Origin: Lachnospiraceae bacterium
Lineage (GTDB): Bacteria; Bacillota; Clostridia; Lachnospirales; Lachnospiraceae
Length of the DNA stretch: 64,000 nt
NCBI GenBank assembly: GCA_017618195.1
Contig: JAFZUW010000005.1
Location: 31,752-95,751 of the forward strand
Direction of reading: 5' to 3'
Both the position numbers and the translations under genes were made by a program. The notes below the pieces were generated by a model. That model made no database searches and was not told the origin of the DNA. It was given only the letters and a program-made list of their open reading frames with translations. Positions 1-8,625 of the stretch are shown piece after piece. How positions within the stretch are numbered: position 1 is the first letter of the stretch; every line of letters starts with the position of its first letter.

Positions 1-657
1 GATAATGACTTTGATCCGAAAAAGTACCGCGAAGAAGTGGAGGACCGCGTAAAGGCAGGCAAATTCGTGGCGGCTTTGGGGATCGATGTCAATGAGGAGG
101 ATTATCCCGAGGAGTTCATTACGGTAAAGAGAGTAAAACCGTATCTTTCGTCGAGACTGGCCTTATCCGTTGCAATCTCGAAGAACACGGATGATGTCGC
201 CGCGGTAGTGGATTTTCTCTGCCTTCTGTATGCGGACGGGAAATACGCCAACCTCCTTGCTTTCGGTGAGGAAGGCAAGGACTACAAACTCATTGACGGT
301 GTTGTATATCACGCAGACGGATCCGAATGGGGGGACGATGATATCTTGGTAAGGAGATTGCTGAATCTGTACATCAGTGTGTATCCCATCAGCGGCGAGG
401 CTTTCCGGACTGATCGTAAGAACCGGATCTTTGATTACTATGATAAGCTGCAGTTGTCTCCGTTTATCGGCTTCGAACCGGACACGGCGAAGTACAACAG
501 AATCGGGGACATCATGACCGAGTTCTACCGTGAAGTCGGTCAGATGAACAAACCTACGGCGGAAGTCATTGCGGCAGCGCAGCAGGAACTGAAAGCCGCA
601 GGCTATGACGAATACCTTGACAGCATCAGAAACCAGTGGGAGGAATTTCGGAAATGA
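1..657 (+). CDS. Extracellular solute-binding protein, C-terminal part (DUF3502-like), 5' end outside window
   Basis: The reading frame is open from base 1, so this is the last 218 residues of a longer protein; an internal GTG at 37 is not the true start. The visible part has the feel of a family 1 periplasmic-type solute-binding lipoprotein: residues like AVVDFLCLLYADGKYANLLAFGEEG match the segment where these proteins describe a lobe rearrangement, and the tail GFEPDTAKYNRI...LKAAGYDEYLDSIRNQWEEF resembles the DUF3502 C-terminus (long helices ending in a QxxEW-type motif). It would capture an oligosaccharide or peptide outside the cell. The stop overlaps the ATG of the next gene by 4 nt (ATGA), so the two are translationally coupled, which is odd because the partner is an exporter-type ABC ATPase. 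Family assignment is from resemblance only. Confidence 0.6.
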   Translation, partial: DNDFDPKKYREEVEDRVKAGKFVAALGIDVNEEDYPEEFITVKRVKPYLSSRLALSVAISKNTDDVAAVVDFLCLLYADGKYANLLAFGEEGKDYKLIDGVVYHADGSEWGDDDILVRRLLNLYISVYPISGEAFRTDRKNRIFDYYDKLQLSPFIGFEPDTAKYNRIGDIMTEFYREVGQMNKPTAEVIAAAQQELKAAGYDEYLDSIRNQWEEFRK

Positions 658-1517
658 CGCTTGGTTTGGAGGGTCTCACGAAGATCTATAAAGACAAAGT
701 CGCGCTTTGTGATATCACATTTTCCTTCACGCCGGGGATCTACGGTCTTTTGGGACCGAACGGCGCCGGCAAATCAACGATGATGAATCTGATCACGGAC
801 AATCTGACTCCGACCAAGGGGCGGGTTCTGTTAGACGGAAAGGGCATCGATGAACTCGGAAGGGAATACCGGAAACTGCTTGGGTATATGCCCCAGCAGC
901 AGAATATCTATCCGGAACTCAGTCTCAGACGATTTCTGTTCTTTATGGCTTCCCTGAAAGGACTCGGGAAAAGTGAGGCTGAAAACGATATCCGTCATTA
1001 CGTAAAAATGGTTAATCTGGAGGACGTCCTCGGCAAAAAGCTGGGGGCGTTCTCCGGCGGAATGAAGCAGAGAACTCTGATCGCGCAGGCATTGATCGGG
1101 AACCCCGGCATTCTGGTTTTGGACGAACCGACTGCCGGGCTTGACCCCAAGGAGAGAATCCGCGTGCGCAATCTGATCTCGGAGGCTGCCCGCGATAAGA
1201 TTGTCATCATCGCGACGCATGTTGTCACGGACGTGGAATTTATCGCAAAAGAAATCATCATGCTGAACGGCGGGAAGATTTTACGGAGCGGTTCTCCGTC
1301 CGCGCTTCTTAAGGAGTTAGAAGGAAAGGTGTGGAACATTTCCGTTAAAGACGAAGACCTGCCTTTGGTAAACGAGCGGTATAAAGTGAGCAATATTTCA
1401 AGAGATGAGGACGGCGTGATCGCGCGCATTATCGCGGACTCGTATGAGGACGTCTGGAAGAAGGAAGCGGTACGGCCGAATCTCGAGGATCTGTATCTGT
1501 ATCTTAACGGAGCTTGA
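654..1517 (+). CDS. ABC transporter ATP-binding protein (ABC-2 exporter type)
   Basis: A 287-residue nucleotide-binding subunit. Walker A is GPNGAGKS near residue 35, the ABC signature FSGGMKQR and Walker B ILVLDEPTAGLDP follow, and a switch histidine lies in IATHV. The length, and a C-terminal tail after the core with no second ATPase domain, fit DrrA/CcmA-type ATPases that drive ABC-2 membrane permeases. I chose ATG 654 because GGAGG at 639-643 sits at the right distance and the start overlaps the previous stop as ATGA; an in-frame GTG at 636 would have no ribosome site. The next gene encodes the cognate permease. The substrate cannot be told from sequence. Confidence 0.93.
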   Translation: MTLGLEGLTKIYKDKVALCDITFSFTPGIYGLLGPNGAGKSTMMNLITDNLTPTKGRVLLDGKGIDELGREYRKLLGYMPQQQNIYPELSLRRFLFFMASLKGLGKSEAENDIRHYVKMVNLEDVLGKKLGAFSGGMKQRTLIAQALIGNPGILVLDEPTAGLDPKERIRVRNLISEAARDKIVIIATHVVTDVEFIAKEIIMLNGGKILRSGSPSALLKELEGKVWNISVKDEDLPLVNERYKVSNISRDEDGVIARIIADSYEDVWKKEAVRPNLEDLYLYLNGA

Positions 1518-1519
1518 AA

Positions 1520-3628
1520 ATGGCTATCTTGAAAAACGAATTATGTAAACTGTTTACGAAGAAAACGGTGCTGATCCTGCTTCTTCTGATCGTGATCAAT
1601 CCGTTGCTTCAAATGTATACGATCAAGACTCCGGGGGAAGATTTTTATACGCTTACGGATTACAGCGCTCTGTACCGGGAAGTCAGCGGGTATGATGCGG
1701 ACAAGATTCCCGGGGTATTGGAGGAGAGGGAAGCGGACGCGGCGTCCTACGGCGAATTCAATCTCTGCAGAAGGGTTCGGGAGGAAGTTAAGGCATGTCT
1801 TTCCTACGACGAATATCTCCGTTCCGTCGATGAAAAAGCCGCTGAGATCGCCATCATGCACAGGTTTGTGGATGACGGCGGATACGCGTTGAAAAATGCC
1901 GAAAAGACGAGCGGCGTATACCGGAAGCTTCAGGGGACGGTCCCGAAAGTACAGGATCCGATGCCCCTTCTTAATATCACGGACAATGATCTTACCGACT
2001 GGCTGGCGGTGATCATGATCTTTATCATATCGCTGAATCTTGTCTTTTACGAAAAGAACGAGGATCAGCTGAGTCTTTTACGGACGGCGGCCGACGGCCG
2101 GCGCAAACTGATGGCGGCCAAAACCGCTGCCATGTTTATTTCCGTTCTTCTTGTTCTTGTGTCCCTCTATGCGGTCAATGCCGCAGTCGGCAGATGCATC
2201 TTCGGACCCATGGAGCTCGGAAGTCCGATCCAGAGTTTATATCAATATCGGACGAGCCCGTTTTCGATCAGTATCGGACAGTATCTCGGGCTTTGGTTCC
2301 CGGCGAAAGTCCTGACCTGCTTTTTACTCGGAATCTTCTTCATGCTGACGGGCGCGGTATTCGGAAGCATCATCTTCGTATTTGCCGTATCGGCGGTAAC
2401 GGTGCTGGCGGAGATCCTTCTCTTTACGAAGATCCCCGGAACGCATTTCCTCGCGCTGCTTCGGTACCTGAACATTACTTACGGGATCCGGACCGGCGGC
2501 ATGTTCTCGGATTACGTGAACCTGAATCTGTTCGGAACACCCGTCAATACGCTTGTTCTTTATTGGGGACTGTGGATTGTACTGACCGCTTTGATCTTCT
2601 GGGCAGTCGTAAACTATCTTGAAGCAACACATGAAGCAAAGGCAATGCGCGTGAGAAAACGGAGCCTGCTCGGGTTTTTGGAAAGTCATACCTCCTTGTT
2701 TTTCCATGAAGCGCATAAGTTTCTTCTGCCCGGAAAATGCCTGATCGTCCTGATCCTTTTCTGCATTTTCGCGGTGTGGTGGAATCCCGCCGAGAGGATT
2801 CGGTTCGATTCGGTAGACGAGCTCTATTACAAAGAATACATGGACCGCTTCCAAGGACCTTTGGATTCCGAACGATGGAAGATGCTCGGCGCGGAACAGG
2901 CAAAGTATGAGAAGATTACAAACGAAATCAACGCCGCTTATGAAGAAGGAAAAAGCCTGCTTTATCTAAGCGTTGTATACGGGGAGGATTTAGACCGTCA
3001 GAAAGCATTTGAAAATGTCATGACACATGCGCAATACCTTCTGAACGTAAAAGACGGAGAACTGTTTTTTGACAAAGGTTACGATATCCTTACGAATGAG
3101 CAGAACCGTGCGAACAGAGACGTCATGCAGGCATTTGTCTATGTCATCATGCTGATCGCCATGGCGTTCGGAATCTACGGACTTGATTACAGAAACTCGG
3201 AAGTGCGGATCCTGAGATCGACTTACCTCGGAAGGGGAAGGCTCAGATGCGTCAAATGCTTCCTCGGATTCCTATGCGTGCTGGCGGCATTTTCCATGAC
3301 CTATCTCTTATTTACGCGGAATATCTTAAGGGCGTACGGTACCGTCGGGATTCATGCTCCGGCGGCGAGCGTGGAGAATCTTGCGAAGGTTCCGCAGAAT
3401 CTGTCCGTACTGCAGTATCTGCTTCTTATTATGCTGATGCGGTTCATCGCGGGGCTTCTGATCACTGCGGCAGTATCGCTTCTGTTTAAGGTTCTCCGAA
3501 ACGGTATTTCCGTAATCATCGCGTGTGTTTTGATCTTTCTCATTCCGCTGCTTCTTGTGAGCCTGCATGTGCCGAACGCGCAGTACGTTTTGTTTAACCC
3601 GATGTTACTCGGAAACGTGTTCGTGTGA
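1520..3628 (+). CDS. ABC-2 type membrane permease, fused two-half form
   Basis: A 702-residue polytopic membrane protein. The N-terminus (KNELCKLFTKKTVLILLLL) is the typical amphipathic plus first membrane segment of ABC-2 permeases; a roughly 120-residue charged outside loop follows, then a block of about five hydrophobic segments (residues 160-370). The same plan repeats from about residue 395 (FLLPGKCLIVLILFCIFAVWW, outside loop, then segments to the C-terminus), so it looks like two half-permeases fused in one chain. ATG 1520 is preferred over TTG 1514 because GGAG at 1509-1512 is 7 nt upstream of it. It nearly abuts the ATPase gene and should form the transporter with it. Confidence 0.85.
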   Translation: MAILKNELCKLFTKKTVLILLLLIVINPLLQMYTIKTPGEDFYTLTDYSALYREVSGYDADKIPGVLEEREADAASYGEFNLCRRVREEVKACLSYDEYLRSVDEKAAEIAIMHRFVDDGGYALKNAEKTSGVYRKLQGTVPKVQDPMPLLNITDNDLTDWLAVIMIFIISLNLVFYEKNEDQLSLLRTAADGRRKLMAAKTAAMFISVLLVLVSLYAVNAAVGRCIFGPMELGSPIQSLYQYRTSPFSISIGQYLGLWFPAKVLTCFLLGIFFMLTGAVFGSIIFVFAVSAVTVLAEILLFTKIPGTHFLALLRYLNITYGIRTGGMFSDYVNLNLFGTPVNTLVLYWGLWIVLTALIFWAVVNYLEATHEAKAMRVRKRSLLGFLESHTSLFFHEAHKFLLPGKCLIVLILFCIFAVWWNPAERIRFDSVDELYYKEYMDRFQGPLDSERWKMLGAEQAKYEKITNEINAAYEEGKSLLYLSVVYGEDLDRQKAFENVMTHAQYLLNVKDGELFFDKGYDILTNEQNRANRDVMQAFVYVIMLIAMAFGIYGLDYRNSEVRILRSTYLGRGRLRCVKCFLGFLCVLAAFSMTYLLFTRNILRAYGTVGIHAPAASVENLAKVPQNLSVLQYLLLIMLMRFIAGLLITAAVSLLFKVLRNGISVIIACVLIFLIPLLLVSLHVPNAQYVLFNPMLLGNVFV

Positions 3629-3642
3629 CGGAAACCTCTCAA

Positions 3643-3671
3643 TTGACACTTACGCTGTGACAGGGTACAAT
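3643..3671 (+). promoter_or_regulatory. SigA-type promoter
   Basis: TTGACA (3643-3648), 17-bp spacer, TACAAT (3666-3671). It lies 60 bp before the small membrane protein gene at 3732 and starts a new transcription unit after the ABC operon. Confidence 0.85.
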
Positions 3672-3731
3672 AACAGGTAAGAACCGGAGCGGAACGCATT
3701 TCCGTCCGGAAAGGAAGAGGAGGAATTCACA

Positions 3732-4193
3732 ATGGAAGAGAAGAAACAAGGTTCCGTTATTAAAGTCATTCTGGCTGCAGTCGGTGCGGTTGCGGTGTTC
3801 ATCGGCGCGGTTACCGCAACGATGTTTGCGCTGCTCCGCAGAAACATCCGTAAGATCGGTGCGGGAGAGAATCAGAACAACCGGATTTCTTCGTATGGAC
3901 TCGGAAAGTCCAAGGCGATGATCGAGCCGGAGGTGGACAATGCATTTTACTCCTGTGTTGCGGGTGCGCTGACGATTTCCTGGGCTGAGGCGCCGAAGAA
4001 GGACGTCGTTTTGGATCTGACCGGTATCTGCAGCGCAATCACGGTAGTAATCCCGGACGGTGTAAAGGTATCGCTTGAAATGGATGTGAAGAATGCCAAC
4101 GAGAACATTGAAGAGATCGAGCTTCCGGAAGATGCTCCGACGCTTACGATCACCGGTAAGGCGGTTCTCAGCAAAGTAAACTTCTATCGTTAA
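3732..4193 (+). CDS. Small membrane-anchored protein of unknown function
   Basis: 153 residues. Residues 8-33 (IKVILAAVGAVAVFIGAVTA and on) form one membrane segment followed by an arginine-rich stop (LLRRNIRK), so the C-terminus is probably cytoplasmic or the anchor is N-in. The remaining part alternates short beta-like strands (KDVVLDLTGICSAITVVIPDGVKVSLEMDV ends around residue 120), a pattern reminiscent of the right-handed beta structure at the C-terminus of LiaF-type cell-envelope-stress proteins, but the similarity is too weak to name it. It has its own strong promoter and a GGAGG-type site at 3718-3723. I do not recognise the family. Confidence 0.75.
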   Translation: MEEKKQGSVIKVILAAVGAVAVFIGAVTATMFALLRRNIRKIGAGENQNNRISSYGLGKSKAMIEPEVDNAFYSCVAGALTISWAEAPKKDVVLDLTGICSAITVVIPDGVKVSLEMDVKNANENIEEIELPEDAPTLTITGKAVLSKVNFYR

Positions 4194-4240
4194 ATCCGCG
4201 CCGCGAGACGGCCTGAGGAAACGGACGAAGGAGCATATAT

Positions 4241-5002
4241 ATGGCATTTGAGGACGGAGTATGGATTATGCGCGGTCTTCCCCGGAATGATCCGGGGAGA
4301 GTCCGCTCTTATAAACAATTGACGGATTACGTGGAGGAGGTAGGTTTCCTACCTCTTTTTGCGAACGGCATAAAAGGGTTCTCGGCGGAGGAACACTGTT
4401 CGGCAGACTACTGGTGGACCGGCATCCGAGAGGAAGACCCATGGGAATGGAGAGAGATCATCGCTGCCGAGAAGCGTGTCGCCTACGGCAAATTCTTTGA
4501 TAAGAAGGCAGGCTTCATAAGCCTTTCGTGGCTTCCGTATTTTGTGAATTACCGGAGAGACGGATACGATTTCGATTCCCGGTGGGAGGACGGTCTTGCG
4601 GACCGCCGCGAGAAGAAAATCATGGACCTTCTGACGGAGCGGGACAAGGACGGAGACACCGTTTATTCCGATATCCGCATTCTTTCGACGGAGCTTAAGA
4701 AGACGGCAGGCTTCGGCAAAGGAAACGATAAGAATTTTCCGGGCATCATGACCGGACTGCAGATGCAGACTTACCTTGTGATCACCGGGTTCCGCTGCCG
4801 CGAGAACAAGAGAGGCGCGCAGTTCGGCATGCCGGTATCGATTCCGCAGCCGCCTGAAGCCGTATGGGGCTATGACGCGGTAACGGCCGCCTACAATGAA
4901 ACTCCGAACGAATCCAGGGCGCGTATCGTGAGCCGCGTGAAGGAACTGTTTCCGTCGGCCGACGATGCCCTGATTACGAAGCTGATTGGAAAAGAGCGAT
5001 GA
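4241..5002 (+). CDS. AlkZ-related (DNA glycosylase-like winged-helix) protein
   Basis: A 253-residue soluble protein with no signal or membrane segment. The tryptophan- and acid-rich N-terminal half (DYWWTGIREEDPWEWREII, VAYGKFFDKKAGFIS, FVNYRRDGYDFDSRWEDG) and a later KTAGFGKG...FPGIMTGLQMQTYLVITGF block are what I know from the clostridial group labelled AlkZ-related, which shares fold features with the AlkZ family of DNA glycosylases. Whether this branch is an active glycosylase is not established, and I do not see the QxQ or QxD motif described for AlkZ. Start ATG 4241 has GAAGGAG at 4227-4233. Its last codons overlap the patatin start by 4 nt (ATGA), so both are made from one message. 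Confidence 0.6.
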   Translation: MAFEDGVWIMRGLPRNDPGRVRSYKQLTDYVEEVGFLPLFANGIKGFSAEEHCSADYWWTGIREEDPWEWREIIAAEKRVAYGKFFDKKAGFISLSWLPYFVNYRRDGYDFDSRWEDGLADRREKKIMDLLTERDKDGDTVYSDIRILSTELKKTAGFGKGNDKNFPGIMTGLQMQTYLVITGFRCRENKRGAQFGMPVSIPQPPEAVWGYDAVTAAYNETPNESRARIVSRVKELFPSADDALITKLIGKER

Positions 5003-5901
5003 ATAAACAGACGTTTGAAGGTTTACATCAGATACCGAAAGGGAAGGCGGGCAGTCGCATCACGGAAGGATGTCTCGTGCTTGAAGGCGGAGCCTTCCGG
5101 GGCCTTTATACGCAGGGATTTTTAGACGCGCTGATGCTTCATGACATCAATTTCCGTTGTGTGATCGGAGTGTCCGCGGGTGCGCTTGCCGGTATGAATT
5201 ATGTGTCCGGACAGATCGGACGCTCGGCACGGATTAACATCGGATCAAGAAATGACAGCCGTTTCGTCGGCTGGAAGGCGGTTCTGCATGCCCACAGCAT
5301 ATTGGACGTCGGATTTGTCACCGAAGAGAGAGGAATCTTAGAGCCGTTTGATCATGAGACGTTTCTGAATCCCGAGAGGAGGTTCCTCGCGGTTTCTTCG
5401 AACTGCATGACGGGAGAGGCCGATTATTTCGAAAAGGGCGTGTGTGACGATATCATGCTGGCAATCCGTGCATCCTCGACGCTGCCGTTTGTTTCGCCGA
5501 CCGTGATGATCGGGGGAGCACCGCATCTCGACGGCTGCTGTACCTGTCACATTCCGTACCGGTGGGCAATCGACGAAGGATACGAAAAGATCGTCGTGAT
5601 CAAAACGAGACAGCCGGATTTTCGTGTTCCCGAGGAAGAAACAAAAGGCGCCCGGACGTTCTACCGCCGCTATCCGAAGCTGGCGGAAAGTCTGGCAAAA
5701 GCGACTTTTCAATATAACCGGCAGTATGAAGAAATCGAGGCGCTCCATAACGAAGGACGGATTCTGCGTTTCGCTCCGTCCGAACCGGTTACGGTCACGC
5801 GCCTTGAAAAGGATACGGACAAGCTTTGGAGCCTGTATGAACTGGGAAGACGGGACTGCCTGAACGGACTCGAAACGCTGAAGGCTTATCTGGATGCTTA
5901 G
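4999..5901 (+). CDS. Patatin-like phospholipase
   Basis: 300 residues, cytoplasmic. The glycine-rich oxyanion loop is EGGAFRG (residues 29-35), the nucleophile elbow is GVSAG with Ser59, and the second catalytic residue is Asp178 in PHLDGC, where family members usually read DGG or DGA. The layout and size match bacterial one-domain patatins of the YjjU/RssA kind, which hydrolyse acyl esters of lipids. It overlaps the AlkZ-related gene by 4 nt (ATGA), a coupling that suggests joint expression, although no functional link is known to me. No terminator is obvious directly after it; the next feature is a tRNA with its own promoter. Confidence 0.9.
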   Translation: MNKQTFEGLHQIPKGKAGSRITEGCLVLEGGAFRGLYTQGFLDALMLHDINFRCVIGVSAGALAGMNYVSGQIGRSARINIGSRNDSRFVGWKAVLHAHSILDVGFVTEERGILEPFDHETFLNPERRFLAVSSNCMTGEADYFEKGVCDDIMLAIRASSTLPFVSPTVMIGGAPHLDGCCTCHIPYRWAIDEGYEKIVVIKTRQPDFRVPEEETKGARTFYRRYPKLAESLAKATFQYNRQYEEIEALHNEGRILRFAPSEPVTVTRLEKDTDKLWSLYELGRRDCLNGLETLKAYLDA

Positions 5902-6003
5902 TTCGGCGGCAGACGAACCGGAAGCATCGGTACCAACCGCGCTAAGATGCGGACCGGACGCACCGACGGAACTTCTTAAGAGCGGAAGGCGCAGAGAAAA
6001 CAG

Positions 6004-6032
6004 TTGACACTTTGTAAGAAAGATGATATTAT
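6004..6032 (+). promoter_or_regulatory. SigA-type promoter of tRNA-Leu
   Basis: TTGACA (6004-6009), 17-bp spacer, TATTAT (6027-6032), about 11 bp before the first tRNA base. Confidence 0.85.
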
Positions 6033-6043
6033 AACCCTTGCTT

Positions 6044-6127
6044 GCAGTTGTGGCGGAATTGGCATACGCGCATGATTCAGGTTCATGTCCATGTACTTGG
6101 GTGTGGGTTCAAGTCCCATCAACTGCA
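6044..6127 (+). tRNA. tRNA-Leu, anticodon CAG
   Basis: A complete type II tRNA of 84 nt. Acceptor GCAGTTG (6044-6050) pairs with CAACTGC (6120-6126), discriminator A. The anticodon stem CATGA/TCATG holds loop TTCAGGT, giving anticodon CAG (reads CUG, leucine). The long variable arm before GTTCAAGTC of the T loop is typical of leucine tRNAs. The 3' CCA is not encoded, so it must be added by nucleotidyltransferase. It is a single tRNA with its own promoter and terminator. Confidence 0.95.
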
Positions 6128-6128
6128 G

Positions 6129-6163
6129 AAGAGCTGTTGCATATAATGCAGCAGCTCTTTTTT
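6129..6163 (+). terminator. Rho-independent terminator of tRNA-Leu
   Basis: Hairpin AGAGCTGTTGCAT / ATGCAGCAGCTCT with a short AA loop region, followed by six T. It ends the tRNA transcript just before the 3' end of the convergent GH5 gene. Confidence 0.9.
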
Positions 6164-6191
6164 GCGTTTTGACGAGTATTTGACATTGTGA

Positions 6192-7235
6192 TTAATCTTC
6201 GTGTTTGATCACCGCAAGCAGACGGTCTCGAACGCCGTCCATCCGTGCATCGGAGATGCCGAAATCCATTCTGCGGTAGCTCCACGCGGCGGAACCGATC
6301 GCATAGCGGCGCATCGTTTTATGGAAGGCGCGGTACCAAAGCAGAGCCTCCTCCGGATCCACACGGTCGATTACGCCGTATTCGCCGCAATAGAGCGGAA
6401 CGTTGCGCTCTTCGGCAACGGCGATGGCATCATGAAACAGCGCTTCAAAATAATTCTCGTCGGGTACGGCGTTTTGATCGAAGCGGTCGAAGGACGCGGA
6501 AAATGCGGCGCCGAGCTGCTCGACACTCTTCTTTGCGTATTCGGAGTAAGGCATCTCAAACGGGCAGCGGAACGACGGATCCATCGATGCGATCCAAGTA
6601 GCGCCCTGATGCGTAAACAAAAGCGGCTCGTAGCAATGGAAGTTGTAAATGATGTGCTCGTCCTGCGGAGCGGCAAGGTCGCGAACGGCTTCAACGCTGT
6701 TGTTGTAATATCCGCCGACAAGAACGGAAATGTCGGGAGCAATCTTTCGGATTCTCCTGATGCATGTGTCCGCGATGCGGTTCCATGCTTCGCAGTACTC
6801 CTTGGCGGTAACCTCGTTCAGAAGCTCGAACGCGAGGCAGTCCTTTTCCTTTCCGTAACGCTTCGCGAGTTCGTCCCAGATCCGGTAGAAGGTTTCCTGG
6901 CACTCCGGAAGTTCGAACAGACCGTTTTCTTTTACGCCCGGGTCAAATGAAAAACCGGGCGTCCGGTGCAGATCAAGGATCATGTTCAGTCCATTTGCCT
7001 TACACTGCGCAATTGCAAAATCGATGTATCCGAAGCCGGATTCGCGGAACGAACCGTCAGCGGAAAGAAACAGATCGTAATCCACGGGAACGCGGACGTG
7101 ATCAAGCCCCCATGCGGCAACCTGACGGAAATCGTCCGGGCCGATAAAGGTGTCATAATGCTCGGTCGTGTGGCGGCACTGAGAAAGCCATCCGCCGAAA
7201 TTAATGCCGTGCTCAAATCCTAACCAATGTCTCAT
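6192..7235 (-). CDS. Glycoside hydrolase family 5 (endoglucanase-type), cytoplasmic
   Basis: 347 residues. Starts with GFEHGINFGGWLSQ, the usual opening strand of the GH5 TIM barrel, then HVRVP (conserved Arg), DLHRTPG, and the acid/base glutamate Glu141 in FELLNEV. HCYEP carries the conserved His/Tyr and Glu285 in YCGEYGV is the nucleophile. There is no signal peptide, so it should act inside the cell on imported cello- or other beta-gluco-oligosaccharides rather than on polymer. It stands alone on the minus strand; GGATATTT-like bases precede the ATG and the upstream region to 7300 lacks a clear promoter. Substrate within GH5 cannot be fixed from sequence. Confidence 0.93.
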   Translation of the reverse strand: MRHWLGFEHGINFGGWLSQCRHTTEHYDTFIGPDDFRQVAAWGLDHVRVPVDYDLFLSADGSFRESGFGYIDFAIAQCKANGLNMILDLHRTPGFSFDPGVKENGLFELPECQETFYRIWDELAKRYGKEKDCLAFELLNEVTAKEYCEAWNRIADTCIRRIRKIAPDISVLVGGYYNNSVEAVRDLAAPQDEHIIYNFHCYEPLLFTHQGATWIASMDPSFRCPFEMPYSEYAKKSVEQLGAAFSASFDRFDQNAVPDENYFEALFHDAIAVAEERNVPLYCGEYGVIDRVDPEEALLWYRAFHKTMRRYAIGSAAWSYRRMDFGISDARMDGVRDRLLAVIKHED

Positions 7236-7377
7236 AAAAATATCCTCTCTATTACGAAATGGGGCAGCCGTTCCGGATCTTCCGAAGGCGCCCGGACGTT
7301 ACCGTATAGGAAACGCCTTATGTACAAATGTTATCAAATCCGAAGGGGGAATGCAAGCGAAACGGAAGGAATACGCG

Positions 7378-7406
7378 TTGAATTATCCGCCCCGGATTGC
7401 TATAAT
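7378..7406 (+). promoter_or_regulatory. SigA-type promoter
   Basis: TTGAAT (7378-7383), 17-bp spacer, TATAAT (7401-7406), 39 bp before the small gene at 7445. Confidence 0.85.
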
Positions 7407-7444
7407 GAAGAAAGAAACAAAATCCGATCCGGAGGGAATGAAAT

Positions 7445-7786
7445 ATGGCAACCGTAAACGTATATGAACAATATTTCGAAGCATCCTGCGAGTATAACGG
7501 AGTCCCCAGAAAAGCCGCACTTGTCATGCTGGTTTCGGACTCGTGCGACGGCATGATCCGCTACAATGCGGCGGTTACGTTCTTCCCGCACCGGGACGAG
7601 GAAGACTATGCGGTTTCTTATGACGCATATTTCGAAAAGACCGTCTATGAAGGAAAAGGACGCCGCTCCAAAAAGCGCGAGCAGGTGCTTCTTTGCGGCT
7701 TCCGCGAAGCCATTGACGAGCTTTCCCACGCGCAGAATGCGGAAGTATTTTGGGACCGCCCGCTTCGGGAGGAAAGAAGAGGATAA
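7445..7786 (+). CDS. Small conserved-looking hypothetical protein
   Basis: 113 residues, soluble, mixed alpha/beta, with no signal peptide or metal motif. The N-terminal half alternates strands (VNVYEQYFEASCEYNG, KAALVMLVSDS, YNAAVTFFPH) and the second half is basic (YEGKGRRSKKREQVLL). It has a good promoter and an AGGGAATGAAAT ribosome region (GGAGG at 7431-7435), so it is very likely translated. I do not recognise the family, and the neighbours do not suggest a role. Confidence 0.7.
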   Translation: MATVNVYEQYFEASCEYNGVPRKAALVMLVSDSCDGMIRYNAAVTFFPHRDEEDYAVSYDAYFEKTVYEGKGRRSKKREQVLLCGFREAIDELSHAQNAEVFWDRPLREERRG

Positions 7787-7809
7787 CATTTATTGAAGAA
7801 CCCATCGGC

Positions 7810-7838
7810 TTGTAAACATTGTTCAAGTTTGGTAAAAT
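7810..7838 (+). promoter_or_regulatory. Promoter of the membrane protein gene at 7885
   Basis: TTGTAA (7810-7815), 17-bp spacer, TAAAAT (7833-7838). Confidence 0.6.
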
Positions 7839-7884
7839 GACAGAAAAGCATTCTTTCAGATCCGAAAGGGGAAAGGACGTATCT

Positions 7885-8442
7885 ATGAAGGACCACGAAA
7901 AAGAACCTAAAAAAGGCAGCCCCAAGCCGCGCAGAGAAAGATATGAGAAAACCTCGGGCGGCAAATTATGCTTCATTGTGTTTATGTTCTGGCTTCTCGC
8001 TGTCGGCGCGGCATTTCTCGGCAGTCTGATCCAGTTTCAGGACCTGAAGCCCACCGGAGTGGTGAAGAGCGGGTCTCTCTTCAGCGGCGAATACTATGAT
8101 TTTGAAGGCCTCAATTATATCCTCGGCGCGGCGGTATTTCTGATCCTGTTCGGAATCCTCTGGTTCCTGATCATGAGGGGAATGTTCCGTCCCATCCGCA
8201 GGTCCTCCAAGTTTGTCCAGTTCCTGTGTGTTGTGATCTCCCTTGCCGGCGTGGTAGGAATTTTCTTCGTTACGCTTTGGGTGGATCTGCAGCATTTGGG
8301 ATTGTCGGACGGTATCAGGCATCAGGTTTTTGAGGCGTTTACCCTGTTTGGATGGAGCGTAGTCGCATTTGTCCGCGCATGTGTCGGCGGAGTGATGGGA
8401 ATCCGCGAAGAAAAACGTGCGAAATTCGGTAAGCCGCAATAA
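7885..8442 (+). CDS. Four-helix membrane protein of unknown function
   Basis: 185 residues. A very basic cytoplasmic N-terminus (KDHEKEPKKGSPKPRRERYEK) precedes four hydrophobic stretches at about residues 28-48, 75-98, 110-135 and 145-168, and the C-terminus is again basic (REEKRAKFGKPQ). I chose ATG 7885, with GGGGAAAGGA upstream; an in-frame TTG at 7819 lies within the promoter region. No family recognised. A GC-rich hairpin follows at 8480-8509. Confidence 0.75.
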   Translation: MKDHEKEPKKGSPKPRRERYEKTSGGKLCFIVFMFWLLAVGAAFLGSLIQFQDLKPTGVVKSGSLFSGEYYDFEGLNYILGAAVFLILFGILWFLIMRGMFRPIRRSSKFVQFLCVVISLAGVVGIFFVTLWVDLQHLGLSDGIRHQVFEAFTLFGWSVVAFVRACVGGVMGIREEKRAKFGKPQ

Positions 8443-8479
8443 GAGTAATGCTTGCGGTATTCGTTTATGATAGCGGTTT

Positions 8480-8509
8480 GCGGCCCTGTTGATCGTACAG
8501 GGCCGTTAC
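8480..8509 (+). terminator. Possible terminator hairpin
   Basis: CGGCCCTGT / ACAGGGCCG stem with a 7-nt loop (TGATCGT). Only two T follow directly, so termination may be weak. Confidence 0.45.
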
Positions 8510-8625
8510 TATGTTAAGCAAATGTAAAATCGTAAAAACATATGGTAAATGTCGTTTACATGTGATATACTATGCCTCACAGGTAAAAGATTGAACGGAA
8601 TTCGGAAGGAACGGAGGTGATCGGC

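Noticed and set aside
1514-1519. TTG start for the ABC-2 permease
   Set aside because: The ribosome site would be only 1 nt away; ATG at 1520 is properly spaced.
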